Assembly (NCBI GenBank): GCA_963699055.1
Contig: CAVOTA010000001.1
Location: 434,001-498,000 of the forward strand
Reading direction: 5' to 3'
Origin: Bog-756 sp963699055
GTDB taxonomy: Bacteria > Actinomycetota > Acidimicrobiia > Acidimicrobiales > RAAP-2
Length of the DNA: 64,000 nucleotides
Shown in pieces: positions 30,909 to 39,292 of the stretch; the stretch's first letter is position 1, and each line of letters opens with the position of its first letter. A program made the position numbers and the translations under genes. The notes under the pieces are model-generated. The model worked only from the letters and a program-made list of their open reading frames with translations. It searched no databases and was not told the DNA's origin.

Positions 30909-30957
30909 GCGTCCAGCCTGTCAGGCGTCGGGGCGGCGGGGACGGACCCCCGGACCG

Positions 30958-31808
30958 TCAGCCCCGCTGCGGGTCGGACAGGTAGGCGACCAGGCGGTCC
31001 CGGCGTCGGGCGATCATGCGCAGCGACCAGCGGTGGCCGAACCACACGGCGGCGGCCGAGATCGCGCACGCCAGGCCGATGCCCAGGCCGATGTCGTTGT
31101 CGGGAAGCTTCTGGGTCAGACCGGAGGTCGACGTCAGTCCCCAGATGAGCAGCGACGGCGCCAGGAAGGCGACGGTCAGTCCGGGGACCACGGCGTAGGG
31201 GAGGAGCACCAGCGTCCCCCACCGCAGCAGCATCGGTCTCCACTGGCGCCGCCTGCTCCACCGGTAGCGGATGGGGACCGGGTGGTAGGGGAACAGGATC
31301 CCGAGCCACGCCGAGACGGCCAGCACGCCGAACGGCACGACCCCGATGGCCACGGCCGAGTAGACGGCGGTGATCTTGTCCGACTGGCCCGCACCCATGG
31401 CGAAGGAGACCACCAGGCAGACCGGGGCCACGAAGCACCACAGCACCATGCTCTTGGCCAGGAGGATGCGCCGCAGCACCAGCGGCTGGTCGATGGCGGC
31501 CAGCACCCGCAGGCCGTCCGGGGCGAGGACGTTCGTCGCCGGCACGTCCGAGTACATCCAGCTCGACAGCACGAAGGCGAAGGCCACGCTGCCGTGCAGG
31601 GTGAACACGTCGTCCTTCAGCTTGGGGGGAGGAAGAACCACGCCGAGCTCATCAGGGCGGCGTTGATGGCCACGGTCAGCGGGGTCTCGAACGGGGGGTG
31701 CAGGACCCGGGACCACTCGGCCCGCACGGCCTGGCGCAGGTCGTCGGGGAGCGGGCCGTCGAAGGCCCGCTCGTCCTCGGTCGCGGCCTCCGGTGGGTTG
31801 GGCGCCAT
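30958..31808 (-). pseudogene. Integral membrane protein split by a -1 frameshift at a slippery C CCC CCA heptamer
   Basis: Two overlapping frames make one protein. The first starts at ATG 31808, seven bases after TAGGGT on the minus strand, and encodes 63 residues ending in a membrane segment (VAINAALMSSAWFFLPPS) and TGA at 31617. The second frame, open from 31716 to 30958, continues with KLKDDVFTLHGSVAFAF and four to five more membrane segments. The junction is C CCC CCA AGC TGA (31629-31617); a -1 slip gives PPKLKDD and a full product of about 280 residues. The membrane protein resembles ABC-2-type permease subunits, but I cannot name it. It could be a pseudogene, a homopolymer sequencing error or true programmed frameshifting. 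Confidence 0.65.
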
Positions 31809-31815
31809 CGGACCG

Positions 31816-31821
31816 ACCCTA
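31816..31821 (-). promoter_or_regulatory. -10 box of a probable leaderless promoter for the frameshifted membrane gene
   Basis: TAGGGT on the minus strand, seven bases before ATG 31808. It supports that start and implies the split gene is still expressed. Confidence 0.48.
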
Positions 31822-31947
31822 CACACCCGGTCCCTCCGGGAACCGGGACCGGGCGGGGTCGGCATCGGCCGACGGGACGGTGGCGCCGGTGCCGACTCGA
31901 CGCGAAGATGCCGGGATGCGCAGAGCACGAGCCGGATCGGTCCGGGT

Positions 31948-33285
31948 GTGAGCGGGCCCGAGGAGTTCTTCGCCTCGGTGGGGCCGGTCCACTATGCCGG
32001 ACCGGACAGTGACGACCCGCTCAGCTACCGGTGGTACGACGCCGACCGTGTGGTGGCTGGCCGGCGCATGGAGGACCACCTCCGGCTGGCCGTCTGCTTC
32101 TGGCACAGCTTCGTGTGGCCCGGTACCGACGTGTTCGGCGAGGGGACACTGGACCGGCCCTGGAACCAGCCGGCCCGGGACCCGATGGTGCCGGCCCGGA
32201 CCAAGATGGCGGCCGCCTTCGAGTTCGTGGCCAAGCTGGGGGTGCCGTTCTTCTGCTTCCACGACCGGGACATCGCCCCCGAGGGGGACACGTTCGCCGA
32301 GACGTGCGCCCGGCTCGACGCCATGGTCGACGAGGCACTCGGCCACATGGAGCGGACCGGCGTCCGACTGCTGTGGGGGACGGCGAACCTGTTCGGGCAC
32401 CGGCGCTACGCCGCCGGTGCCGCGACCAACCCCGACCCCGAGGTCTTCGCCGTGGCCGCCGCCCAGGTGTGCCACGTGCTGGAGGCGACCCACCGGATGG
32501 GCGGGGCGAACTACGTGCTGTGGGGTGGCCGCGAGGGCTACGACACCCTGCTGCACACCGACCTCGCCCGCGAGGAGGCCCAGTTGGCCCGCTTCCTCCA
32601 CCTGGTGGTGGAGCACAAGCACCGGATCGGGTTCCCCGGCGCCATCCTGATCGAGCCCAAACCGGCCGAGCCCGCCAAGCACCAGTACGACCACGACGTG
32701 GCCACGGTCGCCGGGTTCCTGGCCCGGCACGGTCTCGAGGGGGAGGTGCGCCTCAACCTGGAGGCCAACCACGCCACCCTGGCCGGGCACAGCTTCCACC
32801 ACGAGGTGGCCACCGCCGTGGCCATCGGTGTGCTCGGGTCGATCGACGCCAACCGGGGCGACCCGCAGAACGGGTGGGACACCGACCAGTTCCCGAACTC
32901 GGTCGAGGAGTGCACGCTCGCCCTCTACGAGATCCTGGCCGGTGGGGGCCTCACCACCGGGGGGATCAACTTCGACACCAAGCTGCGACGCCAGTCGATC
33001 GCCCGGGACGACCTGTTCCACGGGCACGTGGGAGCCGTCGACACGATGGCCAGGGCGCTGCTGGCGGCGGCGTCGCTGCTGGAGTCGGGCGACCTGGCGG
33101 TGCCGCGTGCCGACCGCTATGCCGGCTGGGCCCGGCCGCTCGGCTCCCGCATCCTCGACGGCGCCGTCTCGCTGGAAGATCTCCACCGTCTGGTCCTGGA
33201 CGACGATCTCGACCCGGCTCCGGTCTCGGGCCGGCAGGAGCTGCTCGAGAACCTCGTGAACCGTCACGTCGAGCGCGCCCGGTGA
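31948..33285 (+). CDS. xylA: Xylose isomerase
   Basis: XylA interconverts D-xylose and D-xylulose. The 445-residue protein has the two-metal TIM-barrel signatures: FFCFHDRDIAPEGD with the catalytic His (near residue 111), VLWGGREGYDTLLHTD, EPKPAEPAKHQYDHD (metal-binding Glu), LNLEANHATLAGHSFHHE and GSIDANRGDPQNGWDTDQFP (metal-binding Asp/His). The length matches the group II enzymes. GTG 31948 is taken as start since conserved sequence (PEEFFASVGPVHYAGPDS) begins right after it. No good ribosome-binding site is seen. The stop overlaps the start of the glycosidase gene as GTGA; xylB follows, making a xylose operon. Confidence 0.95.
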   Translation: MSGPEEFFASVGPVHYAGPDSDDPLSYRWYDADRVVAGRRMEDHLRLAVCFWHSFVWPGTDVFGEGTLDRPWNQPARDPMVPARTKMAAAFEFVAKLGVPFFCFHDRDIAPEGDTFAETCARLDAMVDEALGHMERTGVRLLWGTANLFGHRRYAAGAATNPDPEVFAVAAAQVCHVLEATHRMGGANYVLWGGREGYDTLLHTDLAREEAQLARFLHLVVEHKHRIGFPGAILIEPKPAEPAKHQYDHDVATVAGFLARHGLEGEVRLNLEANHATLAGHSFHHEVATAVAIGVLGSIDANRGDPQNGWDTDQFPNSVEECTLALYEILAGGGLTTGGINFDTKLRRQSIARDDLFHGHVGAVDTMARALLAAASLLESGDLAVPRADRYAGWARPLGSRILDGAVSLEDLHRLVLDDDLDPAPVSGRQELLENLVNRHVERAR

Positions 33286-35516
33286 TCCCATTCCCGACCG
33301 ACGGACCCGTGCCGTCGGACCCGTCGACACCCTTCGCAGGCGCCGCCCGACGGGTCGCCGCCGGTGCGGACCACCACGCCGAGGCACGTGCCCTCGTCGC
33401 CGCCATGACCACCGAGGAGAAGCTGGGGTGCCTCGACGGGGACGTCGAGTTCTGGGAGGGGATCGTGGACATGGTCTCGGGCGGCTACCACGACCACACC
33501 TGGCCGGCGGCCACCGTCGACCGGTTGGGCATCCCGGGCATCCGGTTCGCCGACGGCCCCCGGGGCTGCGTGGTCGGCCCTGCCACCTGCTTCCCGGTGT
33601 CGATGGCTCGGGGGGCCACGTTCGACCCCGAGCTCGAGGAGCGGATCGGGCGGGCCGTCGGTGCCGAACTGGCGGCCGTCGGTGCCACCTATACCGGAGC
33701 GGTGTGCATGAACCTCCTGCGGCACCCCGGCTGGGGGCGGGCCCAGGAGACCTACGGGGAGGACCCCCATCACGTCGGTGAGATGGCGGCGGCGTTCACC
33801 CGGGGGCTCCAGACCCGGGTGATGGCGTGCATGAAGCATTTCGCCTGCAACTCGATGGAGGAGGCCCGGTTCCGGGTCGACGTGACGGTGGACGAGCGCG
33901 CCCTCCACGAGGTCTACCTGCCGCACTTCCGCCGGGTCGCCGATGAAGGTGTGGCGTCGGTCATGTCGGCCTACAACTCGGTCAACGGGAACTGGTGCGG
34001 GGAGAACACGGTCCTCCTCACCGACGTCCTGCGCACCGAGTGGGGGTGGGACGGTTTCGTGACCTCCGACTTCATCGCCGGCCTGCACGACCCGGTGCTG
34101 TCGGTGCGGGCCGGCCTCGACATCGAGATGCCCTTCCGCCAGCAGCGGGCCCACCACCTGCCGGCCGCCCTCGACGCCGGTGCCCTGGGAGTGGCCGACG
34201 TCGAGGCCCGGGTCGAGGCGACCGTGGCCACCCTGTTGCGGTTCGCCGACGTGGTGGGATCCGGACCCGACCCGTCGGTGCTCGCCTCGCCGGAGCACCG
34301 GTCCCTGGCCCGCGAGGCGGCGGCGTCGTCGATGGTGCTGCTGCGCAACGAGGGCGGGCTCCTGCCCGTGGCCCCCGGACTCGCCCGGGTGGCGGTCCTC
34401 GGTCGGCTGGCGGCCACGCCCAACCTCGGGGACGGTGGTTCGAGCGACGTCCACCCGCCCGAGGTGTCGACGCTGCTCGACGGGGTCCGCCAGGCGTTCG
34501 TCTCGGCCGATGTCGTCCATCACGACACGGACCCCTCCGTCGCCGTGGGTGCCGATCTCGCCGTCGTCGTGGTCGGCTGCACCAAGGCCGACGAGGGCGA
34601 GTTCATCGACGTGGGGACCAGTGAGGCGATGATGGCGCTGTTCCCGCCGCCACCACCGCCGCCGTCGTCCCCCGACCCACCGTCCGGGGGATCCTCCGGG
34701 AACGCGGGCGCCGGCCCGGCGACGTCCCCCGGTGACGACGACCCGCCACCGGACACCTTCGCCCCCGGGGGCGACCGACGCACCCTCCGCCTGTCGGCCG
34801 CCGACGAGGACCTGGTCCGCGCCACGGCAGCCGCCTGCCCCCGCACCGTCGTCGCCGTCATGGGCGGCTCGGCCGTGGTCATGCCCTGGCTGGACGACGT
34901 CCCGGCCACGCTGCAGGTCTGGTACCCGGGGATGGAGGGCGGCGGCGCGTTCGCCGACGTCCTGACCGGGGTGCGCGAGCCGGGCGGCCGTCTGCCCTTC
35001 GCGCTGGTGCGCCACGAGTCCGACCTCGTCGAGTGGGACCCCGACACCGACACCGTCGTCTACGGCCTCTTCCACGGCCAGTGGAAGCTCGACCGGGACG
35101 GCGTCGTCCCCCACCGTCCGTTCGGGGCCGGGCTCGGGTATACGACCTTCGCCCTCGATCCCGGGTCGGTACAGGTCCGCCGGGTCCTTCCGGGGGTGAC
35201 CGACGGGACGGTGGAGGTACTGGTGACCAACACCGGCACCCGGGCGGGCTCCACCGTGGTCCTCGCCTTCGCCGGACTCCCCGGGTCGCCCGTGGAGCGG
35301 CCGCGTCGGCGGCTGGTGGGCTTCCGCCGGGTGGCACTCGGCCCGGCGACGAGCACCCTGGTGGCCGTGCCGTTCGACCTCGCCACCCTGGCCGTCCGCC
35401 ACCACGGCGGCTGGTACCAGGAGCCCGGTCGCTACGTGCTCGAGGTGGGCACCGACGCCGGCCCTCCGGTGGGGTCGGTCCCCGTGGACGTGGCCGACGG
35501 GCCCGGCGACCGGTGA
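33282..35516 (+). CDS. GH3 family glycosidase (beta-xylosidase/beta-glucosidase), cytoplasmic
   Basis: GH3 enzymes release xylose or glucose from short beta-linked oligosaccharides or aryl glycosides. The 744-residue product has the N-terminal barrel domain (GIPGIRFADGPRGCV, VMACMKHFACNSME, VMSAYNSVNGNWCGEN) with the nucleophile in DGFVTSDF (Asp263). The beta/alpha sandwich domain and a C-terminal Fn3-like domain (about 645-735) follow. It has no signal peptide, so it acts on imported substrate. A Pro/Gly/Ser-rich insert (about 454-500) lies in the sandwich domain. The start overlaps xylA, and xylB lies 34 bases downstream, so xylosides are the likely substrate. Confidence 0.88.
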   Translation: MIPFPTDGPVPSDPSTPFAGAARRVAAGADHHAEARALVAAMTTEEKLGCLDGDVEFWEGIVDMVSGGYHDHTWPAATVDRLGIPGIRFADGPRGCVVGPATCFPVSMARGATFDPELEERIGRAVGAELAAVGATYTGAVCMNLLRHPGWGRAQETYGEDPHHVGEMAAAFTRGLQTRVMACMKHFACNSMEEARFRVDVTVDERALHEVYLPHFRRVADEGVASVMSAYNSVNGNWCGENTVLLTDVLRTEWGWDGFVTSDFIAGLHDPVLSVRAGLDIEMPFRQQRAHHLPAALDAGALGVADVEARVEATVATLLRFADVVGSGPDPSVLASPEHRSLAREAAASSMVLLRNEGGLLPVAPGLARVAVLGRLAATPNLGDGGSSDVHPPEVSTLLDGVRQAFVSADVVHHDTDPSVAVGADLAVVVVGCTKADEGEFIDVGTSEAMMALFPPPPPPPSSPDPPSGGSSGNAGAGPATSPGDDDPPPDTFAPGGDRRTLRLSAADEDLVRATAAACPRTVVAVMGGSAVVMPWLDDVPATLQVWYPGMEGGGAFADVLTGVREPGGRLPFALVRHESDLVEWDPDTDTVVYGLFHGQWKLDRDGVVPHRPFGAGLGYTTFALDPGSVQVRRVLPGVTDGTVEVLVTNTGTRAGSTVVLAFAGLPGSPVERPRRRLVGFRRVALGPATSTLVAVPFDLATLAVRHHGGWYQEPGRYVLEVGTDAGPPVGSVPVDVADGPGDR
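34641..34782 (+). repeat. Low-complexity Pro/Gly/Ser-coding insert in the GH3 gene
   Basis: This in-frame stretch encodes FPPPPPPPSSPDPPSGG and then Ser/Gly/Ala/Asp/Pro-rich sequence, unlike the flanking conserved GH3 domain. It is probably a surface-loop insertion. Confidence 0.6.
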
Positions 35517-35550
35517 GCGGTCCGGCGCGACCGTCGGCCGGCGGCTGACG

Positions 35551-36987
35551 GTGCCGCTCGTGCTGGGGGTGGACAGCTCCACCCAGGCCACCAAGGTGGA
35601 GCTGCGCGACGCCGACGACGGCACGCTCGTCGGCGCGGCGCGTGCACCCCATCCCGCCGTCCACCCGCCGTGTTCGGAGCAGGATCCGGACGCGTGGTGG
35701 GAGGCCCTGTGCCTGGCCGTGGCGGAGGTGACCGCTGACGGGTCGCACCGGATCGATGCCGTCGCCATCGCGGCCCAGCAGCACGGACTGGTCGTCCTCG
35801 ACCGCGCCGGGCGACCACTGCGGCGGGCCAAGCTCTGGAACGACACCGAATCGGCCCCCGAGGCGGCAGCACTGGTGGCCGACCTCGGTGCCGGCACCTG
35901 GGCGGCCCGGACCGGGTCGGTCCCGGTGGCCGCCTTCACGGTCACCAAGCTGGCGTGGCTGGCGCACCACGAACCCGACACGGCGCGGGCGGTGCACTCG
36001 GTGCTCCTGCCCCACGACTACCTGACGTACCGGCTCACCGGCCGACGGGTCACCGACCGCGGTGACGCCTCGGGCACCGGCTACTTCGACCCGTCCGGCG
36101 ACCGCTGGCTGGTCGACCTGCTCGAACGGGCGGCGGGTCCCGGCGACTGGTCGGCCCGGCTCCCCGAGGTGCTCGGCCCCGACGACGCCGTGGGTCCGCT
36201 GTCCGCCGCGGGCCGTGCCGGTCTCGACGTCGGACCCGTCGGATGTGTGGGTCCGGGGACGGGGGACAACATGGCCGCCGCCCTCGGACTCGGGCTGACC
36301 CCGGGCCAGGTGTGCGTCTCGATCGGGACATCGGGCACCGTGTACGCCCGCAGCACCCGTCCGACGGCCGACCCGACCGGCGCCGTGGCCGGGTTCGCCG
36401 ACGCCACCGGTGCCTTCCTCCCCCTGGTGTGCACCCTGAACGCCACCCGTGTGACCGGCGCCGTGGCCCGTCTGCTCGGGGTGACCCCGGCCGGACTCGA
36501 CGAGCTGGCGCTGGCCGCCCCGTCCGGCGCTGCGGGACTGGTGCTGCTCCCGTACCTGGACGGCGAGCGGACGCCGGACCGACCCGGAGCCACCGGCACC
36601 CTGGCCGGGATCCGGGCCGACGTCTCCCGCCAGGACCTGGCACGGGCCGCCGTCGAGGGCGTGGTCTGCGGGCTCCTCGACGCACTCGACGCCCTGGCCG
36701 CCGTCGCCGATCTCGACGGGGGGCCGCTGGTGTTGGTGGGCGGCGGGGCCCGCTCACCCGCGTTCCGCCGGGTGCTGGCCGACCTCTCGGGCCGTCCCGT
36801 CGAGGTACCCGGGATCGACGAGGCGGTGGCCACCGGCGCCGCCGTCCAGGCCGCCGCCGCACTCACCGGACGGCCCCTGGACGAGGTCCGGGCGACGTGG
36901 GTCCCGGCGACCTGCGTCCGGGTCGAGCCGGACGGATCGGTGGACGCGGGCGCCGTGCGCGGGGCCTACGCCGACGTGCGGGGCTGA
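35551..36987 (+). CDS. xylB: Xylulokinase
   Basis: XylB phosphorylates D-xylulose to xylulose 5-phosphate, feeding the pentose phosphate pathway. The 478-residue FGGY-family protein has the N-terminal phosphate loop GVDSSTQATKVELRD, the substrate block AIAAQQHGLVVLD, LKLWND-type KLWNDTES, LPHDYLTYRLTGRRVTDRGDASGTGYFD with the catalytic Asp, and the C-terminal LVLVGGGARSPAFRRVLADL ADP-binding motif. The GTG start is 34 bases after the GH3 stop, and glycerate kinase follows after six bases. Gene order xylA-GH3-xylB gives uptake-to-phosphorylation of xylosides, though no sugar transporter or XylR repressor is in the window. Confidence 0.94.
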   Translation: MPLVLGVDSSTQATKVELRDADDGTLVGAARAPHPAVHPPCSEQDPDAWWEALCLAVAEVTADGSHRIDAVAIAAQQHGLVVLDRAGRPLRRAKLWNDTESAPEAAALVADLGAGTWAARTGSVPVAAFTVTKLAWLAHHEPDTARAVHSVLLPHDYLTYRLTGRRVTDRGDASGTGYFDPSGDRWLVDLLERAAGPGDWSARLPEVLGPDDAVGPLSAAGRAGLDVGPVGCVGPGTGDNMAAALGLGLTPGQVCVSIGTSGTVYARSTRPTADPTGAVAGFADATGAFLPLVCTLNATRVTGAVARLLGVTPAGLDELALAAPSGAAGLVLLPYLDGERTPDRPGATGTLAGIRADVSRQDLARAAVEGVVCGLLDALDALAAVADLDGGPLVLVGGGARSPAFRRVLADLSGRPVEVPGIDEAVATGAAVQAAAALTGRPLDEVRATWVPATCVRVEPDGSVDAGAVRGAYADVRG

Positions 36988-36993
36988 CCGGGG

Positions 36994-38019
36994 GTGCCGA
37001 GGATCGTGATGGCGCCGGACAAATTCCGGGGCACGGTGACCGCCACCGGGGCGGCGACGGCCATGGCGGACGGGGCTGCGGCACTCGGGTGGGAGCCGGT
37101 CCTCCTGCCGCTGTCGGACGGGGGTGAGGGTCTGCTCGACGCCGCCGCCGCCCTCTGTCCCGAGGTCGTGGTGTCCCGGGTGACCGGCCCGGACGGCTCC
37201 CCGGTCGACGCCGGGTGGCGGCTGGGGGAGGGCGTGGCCGTGGTGGAGCTGGCCCGCGCCTCGGGCCTGGAACTGGCGGGAGGCCGCGGGGCCAACGACC
37301 CGGTCCGGGCGACGACGCGGGGCACCGGGGAGCTGGTGGCGGCGGCGGCCCGACGGCTCGGTCCGGGTGGGACGGTGGTGGTGGGCCTCGGCGGGTCCGC
37401 CACCACCGACGGCGGACGTGGGCTCTACGACGCCGTCGTCGCCGCCGGGGGCGTCGACGACGTCGAGCTGGTGGGAGCGTGCGACGTGCGCACCCCGTAC
37501 ACCGAGGCCGCCGCCGTGTTCGGTCCGCAGAAGGGGGCCGGACCCGAGCAGGTCGCCGTCCTCACCGACCGGTTGGTACGCCAGGCCGCCACCTGGGCCG
37601 AGGAGCTGGGTGTCGACGTCACCGCCGTGCCCGGCGCCGGGGCGGCCGGCGGGGCCGGCGGGGCCCTCGTGGCCCTGGGCGGGACCCTGCGGTCAGGGTT
37701 CCGCCTGGTCGCCGACCTGGTGGGCCTGGACGGCGCGCTCGACGGCGCGGCGAGGGTGGTCACCGGCGAGGGAGCGCTGGATGCCGGGTCGTTCGCCGGC
37801 AAGGTGGTCGGCGGGGTGGTGGGCGACGCCCGGGAGCGGGGGGTCCCCGCCCTGGTGGTGGTCGGGCGGGCCACCGACGATGCGACGGTCGAGGCGGTGC
37901 GGGAGGGGGCGGCCGTCGTGTCCCTCGTCGACCGGTTCGGTGCCGCCCGGGCCCACCGGGACACGGCGGGATGCCTGGCGGAGGTGGTGGCCGGGTGGTT
38001 GGGTCCCGCACCGGGCTGA
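36994..38019 (+). CDS. Glycerate kinase (GlxK/GarK family)
   Basis: The family phosphorylates glycerate at position 2 or 3 with ATP. The 341-residue protein has the N-terminal MAPDKFRGTVTATGAATAM, LPLSDGGEGLLDA, and GGTVVVGLGGSATTDGGRGLYDA with the conserved glycine run, then GPQKGAGPEQVAVL and VTGEGALDAGSFAGKVVGGV. These are the family landmarks in order. The GTG start is six bases from the xylB stop, so it is in the xylose operon. A link to xylose is not obvious: a non-phosphorylated side route or glycolaldehyde/glycerate salvage is possible. Confidence 0.9.
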   Translation: MPRIVMAPDKFRGTVTATGAATAMADGAAALGWEPVLLPLSDGGEGLLDAAAALCPEVVVSRVTGPDGSPVDAGWRLGEGVAVVELARASGLELAGGRGANDPVRATTRGTGELVAAAARRLGPGGTVVVGLGGSATTDGGRGLYDAVVAAGGVDDVELVGACDVRTPYTEAAAVFGPQKGAGPEQVAVLTDRLVRQAATWAEELGVDVTAVPGAGAAGGAGGALVALGGTLRSGFRLVADLVGLDGALDGAARVVTGEGALDAGSFAGKVVGGVVGDARERGVPALVVVGRATDDATVEAVREGAAVVSLVDRFGAARAHRDTAGCLAEVVAGWLGPAPG

Positions 38020-38020
38020 G

Positions 38021-38041
38021 CCGGCCCGGTCACGGGGCCGG
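38021..38041 (+). terminator. Hairpin ending the xylose operon
   Basis: CCGGCCC (38021-38027) and GGGCCGG (38035-38041) form a perfect 7-bp stem with a seven-base loop, starting two bases after the glycerate kinase stop. No T-tract. It separates the catabolic operon from the B12-regulated operon. Confidence 0.5.
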
Positions 38042-38104
38042 GGTGCCGCCGTCCGGATGCGCCGGCCCCCCTCGCCCGGGAACTCCCGGGGGTGGACTGC
38101 TAGA

Positions 38105-38232
38105 GTCGGGGGTGCAGCATGAAGTCCCCGGGCGGGGAAGCCGGTCGAACTCCGGCACTGGTCCGCAACCGTAGGCAGCGCCCCGACGGAGGGGGACTGC
38201 GAGTCGGGATGCCGCCCCGGGTGCTTGAGGAG
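38105..38232 (+). promoter_or_regulatory. Cobalamin (B12) riboswitch
   Basis: The region matches the cobalamin aptamer. The core GGGGAAGCCGGTCGAACTCC is followed by GGCACTGGTCCGCAACCGTA, and further on the B12 box appears as GCGAGTCGGGATGCCGCCCC (38200-38219). CCCGGGCGG (about 38127-38135) and CCGCCCCGGG (about 38212-38221) close the helix around the core. The outer boundaries are approximate. No hairpin plus T-tract follows, so control of translation or of a T-less terminator is likely. It lies about 95 bases before the first gene of the transporter operon, which should be shut off when cobalamin is plentiful. Confidence 0.88.
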
Positions 38233-38325
38233 TCCCAACCGTCGAGAACAGCGGCTCGGGCTCGGTCATCGGGGGCGACGTGCCCCGGGTGCTCCCGGGT
38301 CGAGGCCCGGAAGCGAGTAGGTCCC

Positions 38326-39279
38326 ATGTCCCTCATCCGCCGCCGGTCACCGGTCGTCGCCGATGGGACGCCGCCGCGCCGCCGCACCCGTCGCCGACGC
38401 CCGAGGGCCGGGGTCCGGCGCCTGGTGCACGGCGCCCTCCTGGTCGCCGCCGGGACCGCCGCCCTCTCGCTGGCCGGCCCGTTCGCCCTGCGGCCCTTCA
38501 CCGACGTGGCCGGTGCCGCCGGCGAGGTCTCGGTGGGCTTCGTCCTCGACTTCGGCGGATCCTCGGCCAACGTGGTGGAGGGATGCGTCACCGTGCCGGC
38601 CTCCGACAACCGCTACGACGCCCTCGCCGCCTTCACCCAGGAGCGGGGCCTGGGGGCGCCGTCCTACGCGCCGAGCGGCCTGCTCTGCTCCATCAACGGG
38701 ACCCCGTCGTCCGGCTGCGGCCAGCTCGTGGCCGGCGGGTACATCTACTGGTCGTACTTCACCGGTGGCACGGGGACCTGGGTCTACTCGAACACCGGGG
38801 CGGGGGGGACCGTCACCCCGGGCGACGTCGAGGGCTGGCGTTTCCAGGACCCGGGATCGGGCCGTCCGAACGACCCCCCACCCCGCTTCACGGCCGACTA
38901 CGCCACCCTCTGCCCCACCACGTCGCCCACGACCACCACGCCGACCTCGGGCCGGACGCCGGGCGGTCGTGACCGCGCCGGCGGCGGGGTGGTGCGCACC
39001 CGGGTGGCGCGTGCGTCCCGGACCGGGTCGCGCGGGTCGGCGGCCACGACCTCGACGACCACGACGACGACGTCGACCTACCCGCCGTCCAGTGGCGCTT
39101 CGGCCACGTCCCTCCCCGACACGAGCATCCCGCCCGACCCCGAGGTCGGGCTGGCCACCGTCTCCCACCACACGGTGACAGGGGGTGGGCCCGACCCGCT
39201 GATCATCGGCGGCATCGTGGTGGCACTGCTGGCCGCCGGGGCCTGGGTCCGGTGGCGCCGCCGCCCGCGTACGCCGTGA
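38326..39279 (+). CDS. Membrane-anchored extracellular protein of the B12-regulated operon
   Basis: This 317-residue protein has a basic N-terminus, a membrane/signal segment (about 33-55), and an extracellular domain (about 66-190). That domain contains paired cysteines and an aromatic block IYWSYFTGGTGTWVYSN followed by VEGWRFQDPG. A Thr/Ser-rich linker (about 195-275) and a C-terminal membrane segment (about 288-308, IIGGIVVALLAAGAWVRW) with a basic end follow. The domain resembles the transcobalamin-like/DUF4430 proteins found beside actinobacterial cobalamin transporters; I infer it binds cobalamin outside the membrane. ATG 38326 has a weak GAGTAGG upstream. The transporter T gene follows after 13 bases. 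Confidence 0.75.
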   Translation: MSLIRRRSPVVADGTPPRRRTRRRRPRAGVRRLVHGALLVAAGTAALSLAGPFALRPFTDVAGAAGEVSVGFVLDFGGSSANVVEGCVTVPASDNRYDALAAFTQERGLGAPSYAPSGLLCSINGTPSSGCGQLVAGGYIYWSYFTGGTGTWVYSNTGAGGTVTPGDVEGWRFQDPGSGRPNDPPPRFTADYATLCPTTSPTTTTPTSGRTPGGRDRAGGGVVRTRVARASRTGSRGSAATTSTTTTTTSTYPPSSGASATSLPDTSIPPDPEVGLATVSHHTVTGGGPDPLIIGGIVVALLAAGAWVRWRRRPRTP

Positions 39280-39292
39280 GGCTCACGGCACC

